The position numbers and the translations under genes were made by a program. Below, piece after piece: positions 39,990-62,200 of a stretch of DNA of 64,000 bases. Where the stretch lies: contig NC_092471.1 in assembly GCF_047495875.1 (NCBI RefSeq), forward strand, positions 13,599,001 through 13,663,000, written 5' to 3'. The notes beneath the pieces are model-generated. The model made no database searches. It had not been told where the DNA came from and was given only the letters and a program-made list of their open reading frames with translations. This stretch comes from Pithys albifrons albifrons. Its lineage: Eukaryota > Chordata > Aves > Passeriformes > Thamnophilidae. Each line of letters opens with the position of its first letter. Within the stretch, counting starts at the first letter, position 1.

Positions 39990-42837
39990 CTCTGACTATA
40001 GGAAAATAGTGCTTAAAAGCAGGCTGCCATCATCAACAGGGCATGTCTCACAGCCTACTCCTAATCCTACTTTGACAGATTGTTTTCACTCAGGTAGGTA
40101 CACAAATGTGCATATGAAGGATATGGCTCTGTGACCTGACAGACATTGTAGAATGGCAGTACCATTTCTCATGCAAGCTCCGTGTCTGGTTTTCTTTCCC
40201 AGGTGTGCAGGCAAATCCACATCCACTGGAAATCCTGCTGGTGTTTGCTTTTACTCCAGTAGTTTATGTGAAAAATGTCTTCTAAAATTTGGGTTGTGGT
40301 AGAAGTGAAACTAAAAAATATAATACTTGCCACTGCCTTGAAGCCACAGAATTACAAGAACTAAGAATTTTAATTGCAAAAGAGGAATGTTGATGTTAAA
40401 AAGGACTATCAGGGTGTTCGAAAGCTGAAGTTTAGGCTGAATAAAATGCTGTGATGCAGTCCTGTTCAGTAGTATCCAGCCTTTTGCTTTTGTTGCTTGG
40501 TCAGCAGATAACCATAGGTCTTTCAAAAACATACAAACTGGTCTAGAAACCCAACCACCATTAATTGTCAGACACTTCAGCATGGAATGAACATGTAGGC
40601 AACTCTGTGATGCTGACACCTTCTCAGCCTGCATCCAATGCCACAAGAAAACTGCACATCTGGTACAGCAAGACACATAGCAATTAAAAAAAATCCCAAT
40701 GACAATATCTTTCCATTTTATGTGTTTAAAGTACTTGGAAATAACCAAGGTATATTCTATCAGCATTTCTACTACTCAGACATGGTACCTCAGGTGCAGA
40801 ACAATGACAATTAGAACATTTACTGCCATCCTCATGTCCCATGTAGTTTATAAAGGCTTATTTCATTGGAAAGCAATCTGTCCCCATTAGAATATTCTCA
40901 GTTAGTTTGCACATAGAGGACCCAACGTACCTCCCTGGCTGTTTTTAATGCTGGCTGGTCATTGCAGTATCATTCCTCTTTGAACAATACTTCATGAATC
41001 ACTACACACTCTCCCTTGGCACCCCACCAAATGGACTCAAACCAATTGCCCTCAACAACATCCCAGAGCTGCTTTGGAAAGCTGAGGTATGTAGAGGCAT
41101 TGCTTTGGGTAATGACTTCTCAGGTGAACTCAGACACTCTTGACCAGCTCAGGTTTGTAGAGCCCTTCCCTCTCCTGGAGATCCAACAGCAGTGTCACTG
41201 CTGCTCTTTTGTCCCATGCTGGAGAGAAGCTGAACATGACTCAACTACATTGGCTGAAAGAATTGCATGAAGTTTCTGATGAGGAAAGCTCCATTTTAAA
41301 TTCTTTTTTCTTGTTTTGAGTAAATTTTTCAGTTAAAGCCATTTACCTCAGCAGTCAGATGAGTCTGCAGCCAGCCAGCTTGAAGGAAATGACCAACTCA
41401 CTGAGAATGCCAAGGAAGAATTTCAGTCATCACTGTGACACCCATGCTGTGCTGCCCTGACATCAGAGCAGCATCCAGTGTCCCAGAGACATGAAACAGA
41501 AGCAGCAAGTGCTGAATACCACTTGCTGCTTTTCATTTCCGTATTCTTTTTCATTCAAGCAAAAAAGGAAGTAAAACTGCAACTAAATATAAGGCTTGGG
41601 ATAGGACAGTGCTGGGCTGGGTTTCAGCCAGTAGCTGGTCCACAGGCAGGAAGAGGGAGCTCTGCAGCATCAAGAATGGAAGTACCACTGCCAGGTTTTC
41701 CAGGTGTGCACCTTGCACACGTGCAGAAATGTCCATACACTCCTTGCTCTTGTTGCCATGCTAACATTAAGGACACAAAACCACCCAGGGTATTTAAACT
41801 ACCAGAACTGGGGGTTACCTAAACACAGAAAGCAGCTGCAAGGATCTGGGAATATCAGACATCTGTTTTTGTAAACTACAGGACTACAGGTTTCATAGAC
41901 TCAATTTCTCCAAAGCACCTGTAAGTCCAAGATAATCTGTCGAAGCAGGTCTTTCTTCAGGCAAGAAAATGCTATACCAACACCAATGAGTTCCTATCTT
42001 GAAAAGTTTAATCATTTACACCAACCAAGACAAAGTTGGTAACGAAGACCAAGCTATGATATTTATACCTAACCATCAGCTGTGAAACCTACAACAAATG
42101 TTTCTGGCGTAGACTGCAGACAATGCAATGGGGAACAACTTGATGAACAGCCAGACTAATGGGAGAATGGTGTACATTCTGCTCAGGAAAAGTCAAAATG
42201 TGAAACTGGAAAAACAGAAGCAACACGTAACTCCCAAGCCAGTGCAAGAGTTGAAATACTTACATGGAAATTTACATGGCTGACTCAAAAGCATCATGTA
42301 AATTTCCATAAAATCTACTTCTCCCCCAAAAAAAACTTTCCAGTGTTACCTGAGAAGAGCAACACTCTTGTGCCTCATAGCTGAGACAATGATTGTGGCT
42401 GAACAGAAAAAGTAGTGAAGAGGTACTATTCTAAGGCATCCCCATGGCATTTAAAAGAGACATGAAAATCAAGTGTATATTTAGGACCTAAAAGACACCT
42501 GGAATAGCATAGGCATTTCATACAGGAATTTTAAAAAAATACTTTTAGATAATACTTATACTGTACACAACAAAACTTTTAAACAATATATTACACTGCT
42601 AAAAATGTTCATATAAATACTATACAGGCAAGCGTGCAACCAACCCGTTAGGAAGGTTCACAAATTAGACAACCACGTATCTCTGGAAAAACTCTCAGAT
42701 TATCTTCAAGATCTCTGATTTGTGTAATCCAAGCCACTGATTCAGCAATACCTGTTTCAAAGGAATTGGGACAAGGCATGAGATGAAATACATTTGTCTA
42801 CTGATGACCAGTTCAAGTTTAATATGCTACTGTCATC
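39990..42837. other. Convergent intergenic region / TMEM185A 3' UTR
   Basis: The space between the EOLA1 poly(A) signal and the TMEM185A stop holds no coding exon I can support. Part of it must be TMEM185A 3' UTR. On the minus strand ATTAAA occurs at 42012-42007, about 0.83 kb past the stop, and is a candidate signal; no canonical AATAAA was found by eye. The ORFs at 41016-41270 and 41478-41822 have no domain. A 15-bp-arm hairpin lies at 42264-42309. Confidence 0.45.
42264..42309. repeat. Perfect hairpin, 15-bp arms, 16-nt loop
   Basis: atggaaatttacatg (42264-42278) and its exact reverse complement (42295-42309) flank 16 nt. It lies downstream of the TMEM185A stop on the minus strand, so it is probably transcribed in that 3' UTR. 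Confidence 0.9.
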
Positions 42838-52674
<9,837 letters not shown>

Positions 52675-52684
52675 CGCGGCCACT

Positions 52685-52699
52685 CTACCAGCCGCTCAT
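52685..52699 (-). promoter_or_regulatory. 4-codon uORF in TMEM185A 5' leader
   Basis: ATG AGC GGC TGG TAG on the minus strand (52699-52685) encodes MSGW and ends 10 nt before the TMEM185A ATG at 52674. Its context has G at -3 and A at +4, as good as the main start. If the transcript begins upstream of 52699, most ribosomes must leak past or reinitiate over a very short distance. Confidence 0.75.
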
Positions 52700-52846
52700 G
52701 GCGCGGCCTCCGCTCTCGGGCCTGGCCTGGCCGGGCCTCGCCGCCTCCCGCGCCTGCGCACGGCCCGCGGCCCGGAACGGGGCGGTGCGAGCGGCCAGAC
52801 TTCACGGGAGGCACCGCGCATGCGCCGAAGGACTCTGCCAGTGAGT

Positions 52847-52873
52847 GGGCGGGGCCTGGCGGGGCTATAAAAG
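52847..52873 (+). promoter_or_regulatory. GC box plus TATA box facing right (divergent promoter)
   Basis: GGGCGGGGC at 52847-52855 is followed by TATAAAAG at 52866-52873 on the + strand, pointing away from TMEM185A. A start would be expected near 52895-52905. The predicted transcript enters a CR1 after about 55 bp, and no coding ORF follows, so the product would be non-coding or a rapidly degraded divergent RNA. Confidence 0.5.
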
Positions 52874-52953
52874 GGCGGAATCAGAGGGCGACTCTGCCCT
52901 GGGGCTGCCGCCTCTGGCAGGAATTGCTCCTTCATACCTGATCCAAACCCGCC

Positions 52954-53217
52954 CTAGAATCATAGAATCGATTGGGTTGGAAAAGATCTCCAAGATCATC
53001 AAGTCCAACCCTTGGTCCAACTCCAGTCCCTTTACCAGATCATGACACTCAGTGCCACGTCCAATCTCAGTTTAAAAACCTCCAGGGATGGGGAATCCAC
53101 CCCCTCTCTGGGCAGCCCATTCCAATGCCTGATTACTCTCTCTGGAAAGAATTTTTTTCTGATCTCCAACTTCAATTTCCCCTGGCAGAGCTTGAGCCTG
53201 TGCCCCCTTGTCCTTTT
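52954..53217 (-). mobile_element. Young CR1 LINE 3' fragment upstream of TMEM185A
   Basis: The + strand shows 'agaatcatagaatcgattgg' through 'gagcttgagcctgtgccccc' and 'ttgtccttt'. It is a close relative of the copy at 49711-50133, in the same orientation, truncated earlier at its 5' end. It sits about 280 bp upstream of the TMEM185A ATG, just beyond the CpG island. The plus-strand ORFs over both copies are antisense shadows. Confidence 0.95.
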
Positions 53218-56200
53218 CATACTCTGCACAATACATTCATCTCATAAGGCAAGAGCATGTCAAAGGCTACAAAAAAGCAAGGACATGTCAGCACAAATAA
53301 TGGCAGTGGGGAGGGTGTGAGGAGACTGGTGAGAAATCAGGATAAGAGAGAAGGAAGGAAACACAATGGAAGAAAAAGGAAGGAAGAAAAGGCAGCCTTC
53401 TGAGACTGATAAGATGGAAAAGGTCTGTATGATGCCAAGGCAGTACAAGGAATCAAAGAATTAACAGGCCAAAAGAATTGAAAACTAGAACCTTGGGTAT
53501 CATTCTGCTTGTGAAAAAGTGAAGCCTCAGCAGTTTGGAAGAGAGACAATTATGCATAATGTATTTATCCAAGATAAAAACCATCTATTGCAATGGATAA
53601 AGAAGGTACTAGACAAGAGAGAATCTGAAAGCATTATCTGCAGCTAGATACAATCATAAAACAAAGTCAAATATTAATAACAAGGAATTAACTTGAGAAC
53701 TTTTAATAATTAAGAAGGCTAATAAAGCAGCTTGTCATTTCTAAGAATATTCATGTATGTCTGGAGAAGTAAATCAAGAAAGATTTCTTCTGCAGTTACA
53801 ATGTTTTGGCTGACTGCCCAGGCAACAAAATAGTTCCTGCAAGGGATAAGAACTAGGAAAGAAATCCCTAGTTATAGAAATGAAAGTCTGGGGGACATGC
53901 TTCCTACTGGTACTTCAGGAAGCTACAGCTAAATTTTTGGCTTGAAGTAAATGGGAATTTTGGGAGCTTTCTTAGATCTTTTAGTTGTCTCAGATTTCTT
54001 GATTGCTGTGGTTGATATTACACATGTAAGGGTGATATTGAGAGAGTTGGACAACAAAGGAAACCCAAACTGATGTCTGAACTTAAAAACTTAAAATATT
54101 TATCTTGAATTTACGTTTTATTATGATTTAAGGGTGGGAGGAGGAATATAGGGAGAGGATAAAAGAAGCAGCAAGTAATCTGTTTCCTCTCAAGACTCCG
54201 TGTCTGCTGCTGATTGAGACTTGAACACTGTCAACTGAATTCTCTGAGATAGCTTATGCTGGAGACCAGACACACATTTTGGTTTTATTCTATTTTCTCA
54301 AATTAGTTAAAAAAGTCATATATAGTGTCTCTTCTGTAGTCACTGCTATTGCTGCTTTCATAAGCCATTTACTTGTATTCTTATTCTGCTTAAAAAAAGC
54401 ATAAACCAGGAGGATCCTTATCCTTGATGGGCCAAAGTTAAGTGCAGGAAAAAAAACTGAATCAGCTTTCTAATTTGTGCAGGTTGCTTTTCTGTTGACA
54501 GTCAGCCTTGACTCCTTTCTGAGATACCATATAATTCATGTTTGCTTTACAGACTTCTCAAAGTGTCACTGTTAGATGACTGGAGCACCGTGACATTTAA
54601 AGGGAGGACAGCAGTTCAGTAATAACTGACTGATGTGGCTGACAGCACAGCCATGAACTGTTTCTAGCATCATCTTTCATTCTCTATGACAGAACATCAA
54701 ATTGTTTACAAAAACAAATCTCCAGGTTTGAAAACCTCCATTTGAATATCAGTTGATTTCACTGTAGGCCTTACTATTAATATTTATTCGCAGAATAAAC
54801 AGACATTGACGGGTAATTGAGAAGGGAGAGATTGTTCAATCTATTATAATATCTTTAGACTAGCCAGTAATTTTGCACAGTTAAAAACAGTAGTGATCTA
54901 ATATCAACAAAGATTTTATTGTCATTGGCATTACACACAGCTGCTTGGTTTTGAAATAAGGGCTTTCAGTTTCAATGAAAATGTCAATAATTTTTGCAAT
55001 AATATTGGGTTTTTGTCCTATTTGGGAAGTTAGTTCAAGGGCAAAGGCTTCTGTATATTGGATGTTAAATTAATATCCTCCAGTCTCAAACCAATTTGTA
55101 GAGTTGTGGTAGTTCAGCAAGCTGCTGTTTATATTGATGCCAGCTATGATTGTGATGTGAAGCAAATTATACTACTAAAACACTATGAGTTTCACAGGCT
55201 GTTCTGCCAGTTGGATGCTAGAAAATGCATTGTTGCAGAGCTGTTTGGCCAAAGCAGGATCTGACATAATAATTTAACATCACCTGCAAGAGATATGTCT
55301 GGTTAGACTTTACTTTTCCATCTGTTCAACTGCTTTTACACATTACTTGTTTTTCTGTTGAGAAGAAGCTCATTTAAACAAGTCATGTTTCATGTCTATT
55401 TTCTTATGGAATCTGTTTTTTTTCCTGCTTTGCCACAACTTCAAATTATTAATTTTTTGTATTGCTCTATGCATGAGCTTTCTTGCACAACTTTCCCTTT
55501 CACTGTGTTTAGGAGCTGTTGAAGATAAAGCATGAAAATAAAGCATTGGATCATTATAAATAAATCCTATCAATTTCTTAATAGTAATGATTCATCAGAG
55601 CCGATGCTTTTCTTCCAGGCTTTCTTAATTCCTTCCTAATTTCCTTCAAGATTTTGAGGGGAGATCAGATCACACATCTTGTCCTGGCAAAATTAATGTA
55701 CTTTTTTAGTCTTAAAATCCATGTACAGTGTCCAGCACACAATGTGACTCTATTTGTAGTTTTTTAACTTTCAACCTTTTTGGGCTACTTGGAGCAGCTG
55801 AACCCATAACCACTCAAGGAAGTTCCATAAATTTCTCAGTGGAGAGATGATTTTGAGAAAAGAAGGAAGTGACCTGTTCAGGAAGATGCCAAGGGAGAGG
55901 TATTTAGCTTGAAGAGACAAAAGCTGTTTAGAGAACCTCAGCCAAACAGAAAACTGAATAAACTAGATTTTCATTAACATATGCACAGGCAGCTGTTAGA
56001 GATGTTGCCAACCTTAAAACAATATGAGTTTGTAAGTCTCCTAAGCCCTCCTCTCAGCCCCCATCAGTGCTGGGGGTGCCACAGCTGACAGGTCTGCCAG
56101 TGCCACGAGTGTTTAGAATTATGGATCCTTTCAGTGACAATTGTCACTGAAACATCCTGGTTTTCTCTTCCCATCTTTCTAACTTTTGGAGCAGCTTCTC

Positions 56201-59200
56201 TGGCAGATAATTTTTTTGTGTCTCTCCAGCACTGGAGATTTCAGTAAATAGTGACCAACAAAGTACTCCCAAAGTAGCTTCTGCTTTAAGGTGATTGAAA
56301 TGGTTCTTATAAACATCAGTGGTGGTGGCATCCTTATCCACTCATCTGAAGTCAAAGTGAGGGCTTTTGTGTTAACTGGAGGACACAGGTCAACCTGACC
56401 CAGGTTTAGATTTCTTTAGTTAGACCAGTGTGCTATATTCCTCAAGTATTTTAGGTAATATTTCTTCACTAATTACAAGTAAACAGATTCAGAACTGGTG
56501 AGGTTTGATTTTTGTTTCCCTTAATGGCTTTTTCAAATACTGTCACTATGTGACTTCTTCATTGAAATTCCTGTCACATCCCTGGGAGAGCTTTGGGGTT
56601 TTTAATAGCCATTGAACATTGCCTGTTGAAGTTCATACAGTGTTGATTTTCATATTTTCTTTCAGCTCATACTCTGGTTTTGTTTAGTTGCCAAAAGTAA
56701 TAGTCATCCAAATTCTAAACACAGCTAACAAAAGTGCACATTTGCTGCCTTGCAGTAGTTTATTCTTTGACTAAAATTTACCAAGTAGGTTTTTTAAAAT
56801 AGCAAAGCATAAAAATATATCTGCAGCAGAAATGTCCTTATATAAGTAGAAAATCATATTTAATTTGTATTAATTATTAAGAAATTGTATAAATTTAACA
56901 ACTGGGGGGAAATGCATTAAGTACTTTATATAATGGAAATACAGCATCCCTTTAATTTACCTTTGAAAGTTGCATTTAATTTCAATACAGTGAAGTAAGA
57001 CTGATTGAAGGGGTAGAATGTTTGATACCAAATTCCCATGGTTTTGCTACAAAATTCAGTGTGTGGTTGATTAACACAATCAACTTAGTCCAACCCACAG
57101 TAATTTAATTCTATGATTTGTGTTCTTATAATTGAAACATATGGAGGTGTTTAATGTGAGGTTTCTAAGTAATTAAAAAATTGCAGTACGATTCTGCTTC
57201 TGGTTTTGCTAAATTTGCTATGATTTTTGTTAACTTCCACTCCTCCTCTACTTGATCAGTCCTGCCAGTTATAAAAGGAAGGCAATTTCAGCTTTCCCTT
57301 GACCTGACAGTTCATGTGAAAAGACTGACCTATCAAATGTTATAAAAAGTAAGAACTCTTGTCTTCACCAAACGTTTGTACTTTACCTAAGGAAATTGCA
57401 CTAGGAATGGAAACTTTCACCAAGGACAGTCTGTGAGTTAAAGGAACTGATTGTGCCCATCATATTATGCCTTGAAAGGGATGGAAGTTCTGGATGCAAC
57501 AATAGGCTTCTAACTATTTATGTTCCTCCTTTTTTTTTCAGTAAAAGCACCTAGTAATTTTGCCTAAAGCATTATTCAGATTAAGAACTTTAGTATTGGC
57601 ACAGGTCAGGTGGTCCAAGGATCTCAAGGATCTGCATGTCTGGATGACACAGACTTCAAAAAAGATTTTTGTCCATGACTTTCCTGGGCTTCTCTCAGAA
57701 GGCAGGTGATACAGCACAAGATAAATGCTTAAATGCCACCAGATCAAATAACAGGTTTCAGATGCTGGACACAAACAGTGAGTTCCATATGCCTTGCAGC
57801 AGTGAAATAATTTGCAGTAATGTAGCACACGGCTTGCAATATTGGCACCCTGATGTACTAAGACTGTGCAACATATACTTTAGTCAGTGATGCAGGACAA
57901 TGATAAATTTCATCTTATCAGTAATTGGATATAATAGAGCTCCTTTTGCAATGCCTTCAAGGAAAAGAATTGGGTTAAATGTCAATATGATTGTAGCAAA
58001 TTTTCATGGCTTTTACAGAAATAAAACACTTAACCAGATACTTGCTGCATGTTATTCTGTGACAAGGACCTACTTATATCTCACCCCACTGAAAAGGGAT
58101 ACAAAGATATCTAAAAATATACAACTCCCTTAGGTCTGGATGTTTCAGACATGAAGTAAGAAAACAATTGTTAACAAAATTGGATGGGAGACAGGGAATG
58201 AAAGTGAACAAGATCAAAGTAGATCAGCTTTTTTTTTTTTTTTTACCTTGGTTTCAGGTCTGAGGTTTAGCAAGATTTTGGAATTATCTAGGAGCTATCC
58301 AAATTAATAGGCCAAAATCAGAAAGCTTAAACTCAGTGGTCCAAAAGGACTGTTAGATTACTAACTCCAAGCTCACACAGGCTGACTCACTAAGAGGGCA
58401 GGATAAGGTGATTTATCTTCCCTGGGCTTTCAGCTTTACGTAAGTCTACTAGACATTTGTTTTTTAACTTTTATTGCAGTGAACATGTGTGTACTTTTCC
58501 AGAAAAAAACCCCAACAATATGTTTTAAAGCACTGGTATTCTCACACAGCCAAGCTGTGCAAAGCAACCCTCCATGACATGATCACATCCTGGGTTTCCC
58601 CATGTGATTCCTGCAATAACTTTGGGCTGTCTAGTGAAGCGTCGTCTTGGGTATGGTTTTGTTGCTGAAGGTGAAAGGTGTCCTGTGAAGGAGTCAAGGA
58701 TGTTCAGGAAGAAAAAGAATAATCTTCTCTAAGACAATTGATTCTTACTATGTATCTCTGTTGAGTACAAGCCAGGCTTCACTGGTCCTTTCCCCCCTCC
58801 TCTTTGTATTCCTTACTCAGTGGACGTCTGTGTTTGAGATCCTGGGTCCTGGTTCACTCACACCTGCAGGAGTGATGAGGAACTGTCCTCATTCAAAATG
58901 GTGTTACAGGGTAAGGGAACAACAGTAAGTTTGGAAAATCAAGTTCTAAGTGGAAAAAATAGGTAACCACAAATTTAGTTTCCAGGTGGGCAAAATAAAT
59001 GACCACAATTTGGGTCATAGTCTGCTTGTCTTCTATTTCTCCCTCTTCTGTAATTCCATCCTTTTATCAAAGACATGAATTATTCTTAGTGAAGAGATAA
59101 ACACCTCTGTGCTCAAAGTATTAAAATAGATGGTACCTTTAGCTCCCAGTTGCCTCCCCACCCCCTGCTTCCAAAGGCAGGCAGGAGCATGGCCCATGAG

Positions 59201-62200
59201 GCAGGAGAAGGGGGTAACCAGATCACAACTGCTCACTTGTTAGCAGCTTGGTTCTGTGCCTCCCTTGTGATTGCAGCGGAAAATTGTGCTCAGCTTAGGC
59301 TGGAGTTTCTGCTGAGCATGTGCAAAGTGGTTTTTATTTATTTATTTTTAAAAGAAGACTTATAATATTATCATGTTCATGGAAGTTGACAGCAAGATCA
59401 ATACTTATTTTTGGTTGCTCATGCTTATAAAGTTACAATTTATGTTCAGTTTCACCTTTTAAGACCTGCAGGGGCTTTGTCTTTCTTTTACTCCCATGGT
59501 TTTCAATTTAATTTCTGATGGATATTTGGAGATTTCATATCCTGCTGCTCCCTGCTATCACTATGGCTACCTCCTTCCAGCAAATCTGTTATCCAAAATT
59601 TGTCACTAGAGCATTTCATGGTACATGTGAAAGTCCTTTGCTTAAAAAGTGATCAGAGATATCATTTGACTATATATTATTATGAGAAGCAACACATACT
59701 AGAACACATTTGTTCCTATGTAGTTTTTACTTGAACCTTTTGAACCGTAGAATACTATTGAAAAATTATGGGAAAAATAATGTTTGGAAAGGGCATACTA
59801 GTTTGAGCTGTTCTTCAAACAGCTCCTGCAAAACACTTTTGAGTCTCATTGACTCAAGGGAAAAGGTGGTATCCAGAACAGATAAGCTACTTTGCTGAAG
59901 TGTGATGCTTAAAAGTGCTGAGTAAACTCAGTGTGGGGCCTTTGGGATCCAGTACACTACAGATGTTATGGCAGGAGATCAAGGATGCACATCAGACAGA
60001 AATAAGCTTTAAGTTTTTCTTCTTTTACATTAACAGAAAAATGAAATGTAGAATAATTATTTTAGTAACCAGGTACAAGCTATCCCATTCTGCAGTCATA
60101 TTCAAGGTAGTACCCATTCCTGAATACCTTGTGGATTGTATCTTGATCTGTTACCTATTGAATTGGGAAAATGACTGTGGTGGAAATGTGGAGCCTTCTG
60201 TGGAGCTTGCTGTGTACCAGAGTCATACTTGGCACGTTAATGGGATGCTCCTGGAGGTATTTTTCAGGACATGAAGCAATGTTACCCATGGGGAGCTGTA
60301 AATCACCCTGATTGGTCTTGCAAAGCAGAACTTGGAACCTACTGGTATAGAGACAGAACCTGCCTTCTCCTGTGTGCACAGTAAATGCAGAGCAGTGCAA
60401 ATGTCTACAGTGAGGAAAAATTCTTTTGTAGTTCTGAGTCATTTACCTCACAGATCTGTTCCCTAAGGTGAACAGTGAAGAAAGGAGATGGTAGAGAAAG
60501 GAAGAATCTTATCTTCTCAAAAGACACTATTATACACTATTAGAATTGTTAGTACTGTATCTCTTGGTCTTAATACTGTTGCTTTAGTAAAACATGACAT
60601 CATGTATCATTAATAGAATCCTAAGGAGCAAGGATCAGTCCTTGCTAATTTCCAAAAGGCTTTATCCTAACCTTGAGCAATTTTTAATTCTACCTTCTTC
60701 TGCCTAATTACAGATCTCTGTTTATCCTCCCCTGTGCTTCCACCTTCACAACACTTCCTTTGTATCCCACAGTTTGCACATATATGAGAGGCAGGATCTG
60801 CCCCTTTGCAGGAGTGACTCCTCTTATGCTTTGTAAGTAGAATTACAATACAGAAAACATCACCTTAGTCAGAGCAAAGTAGTCATGTACTTTGGTGTCC
60901 TTGTCAGATTACTAATTGCAAGGTTTTAGTGTTTGAAATGGAGAGTTGCTTAACAGAAGAAGGTGACCTTCCTGTTAGCACTACCTGAATACTGATGAGT
61001 TTATTCACTTCCCCTCTAAGGGAGCTGTAAAAAGGGGAATGGAGGGTCAGTTAGATTTCACTATTAACAATAATGGGGGGCAGATTATTTTGGGGTTTTT
61101 AACAACTGTATGATGTAACTACACTGTGTATGCCACTCAAAACACCCTCTAAAAACTGCAGCAACTATTGATCCTAAATAAAAACAAATGTGAGTTTGTG
61201 GATGTTTAAATAATAGACCAGCCCTTGAGAGCTATCCACATTAAAGAATTCAGCAGCCTTACATGACATCTTGTTGATGCAGGCTTTCCTGTTTGCAGGT
61301 TTATCTCTTTATTGTACTCACCATGTAACTTGAGAAATTGTGTCAATGCTTATGTGCATGAAAGGTATTTCACAGGGGCTACATTGCACTGTGCTTGTCT
61401 GCCCTCACTAAGCACTCGAGACTGTGATTTCTTTGAGCAGTACCTCAGCTGCAGGCACATTTTCTAAAATGGGTGAAGGGAGGGTCAGGAAGAACTCGAG
61501 TTCCTCAATCCACCCATCTCTTTTCTGGCCAGCACATCACAGACAGAGCTGCTGGTGTCTAATTTGCCATGTGTATAGGCCAAACAGGAAATGGGAGAAA
61601 CTGAGGTGTGCCTTTGATTCATTGCTTTTGGTGGTGGTAACAGCACCTGCCTCACCTACTGCCCAGTACTCTGAATTGAGTCTGAGTAGTATCTTATAAA
61701 TGACTCTCATGTGCACTACATGTGCTTGGGAAAACCCATGGTGTGAGATCAGTGACGCAGGACTTGGGGAGAGAGGGAGCTGCTGCAGGTGAGCAGATCT
61801 GCCTGACTCACTTCAGCCATAGAGAAATGACTGTGCATGAAACAAAGGCTTAAAATGGGTATTTTTCAATTGGGAATGTTAATAACTAAGGTCTACAATG
61901 TATTTTCTAGGGCATAGCTCTGCAGATCAGACTACAAGGATGGACTACAATGGTATCATAGTTTATCATAAGAATGTTAATAAAACTGAAAGTCTATGCA
62001 GATGCTTAGATGTTTAGCTTACTCTTGAGTGCTAATTTTCACAGATGACGTAAAAGTATGATTGCTTTGATTCTGAAAATACAGCTATGGAATCCTTTAA
62101 AGATAAAAATGCTGTTTAGAGATTTATCAACATTATGTCCCAGGGGTTCATGTTTGCTATAGGTATTTCACTTCTCACCATATTGCCAGAGGAGGCTACA

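Noticed and set aside
57541..57828. Coding exon after a very good acceptor site
   Set aside because: All three frames meet stops soon after the acceptor; nothing matches a known protein.
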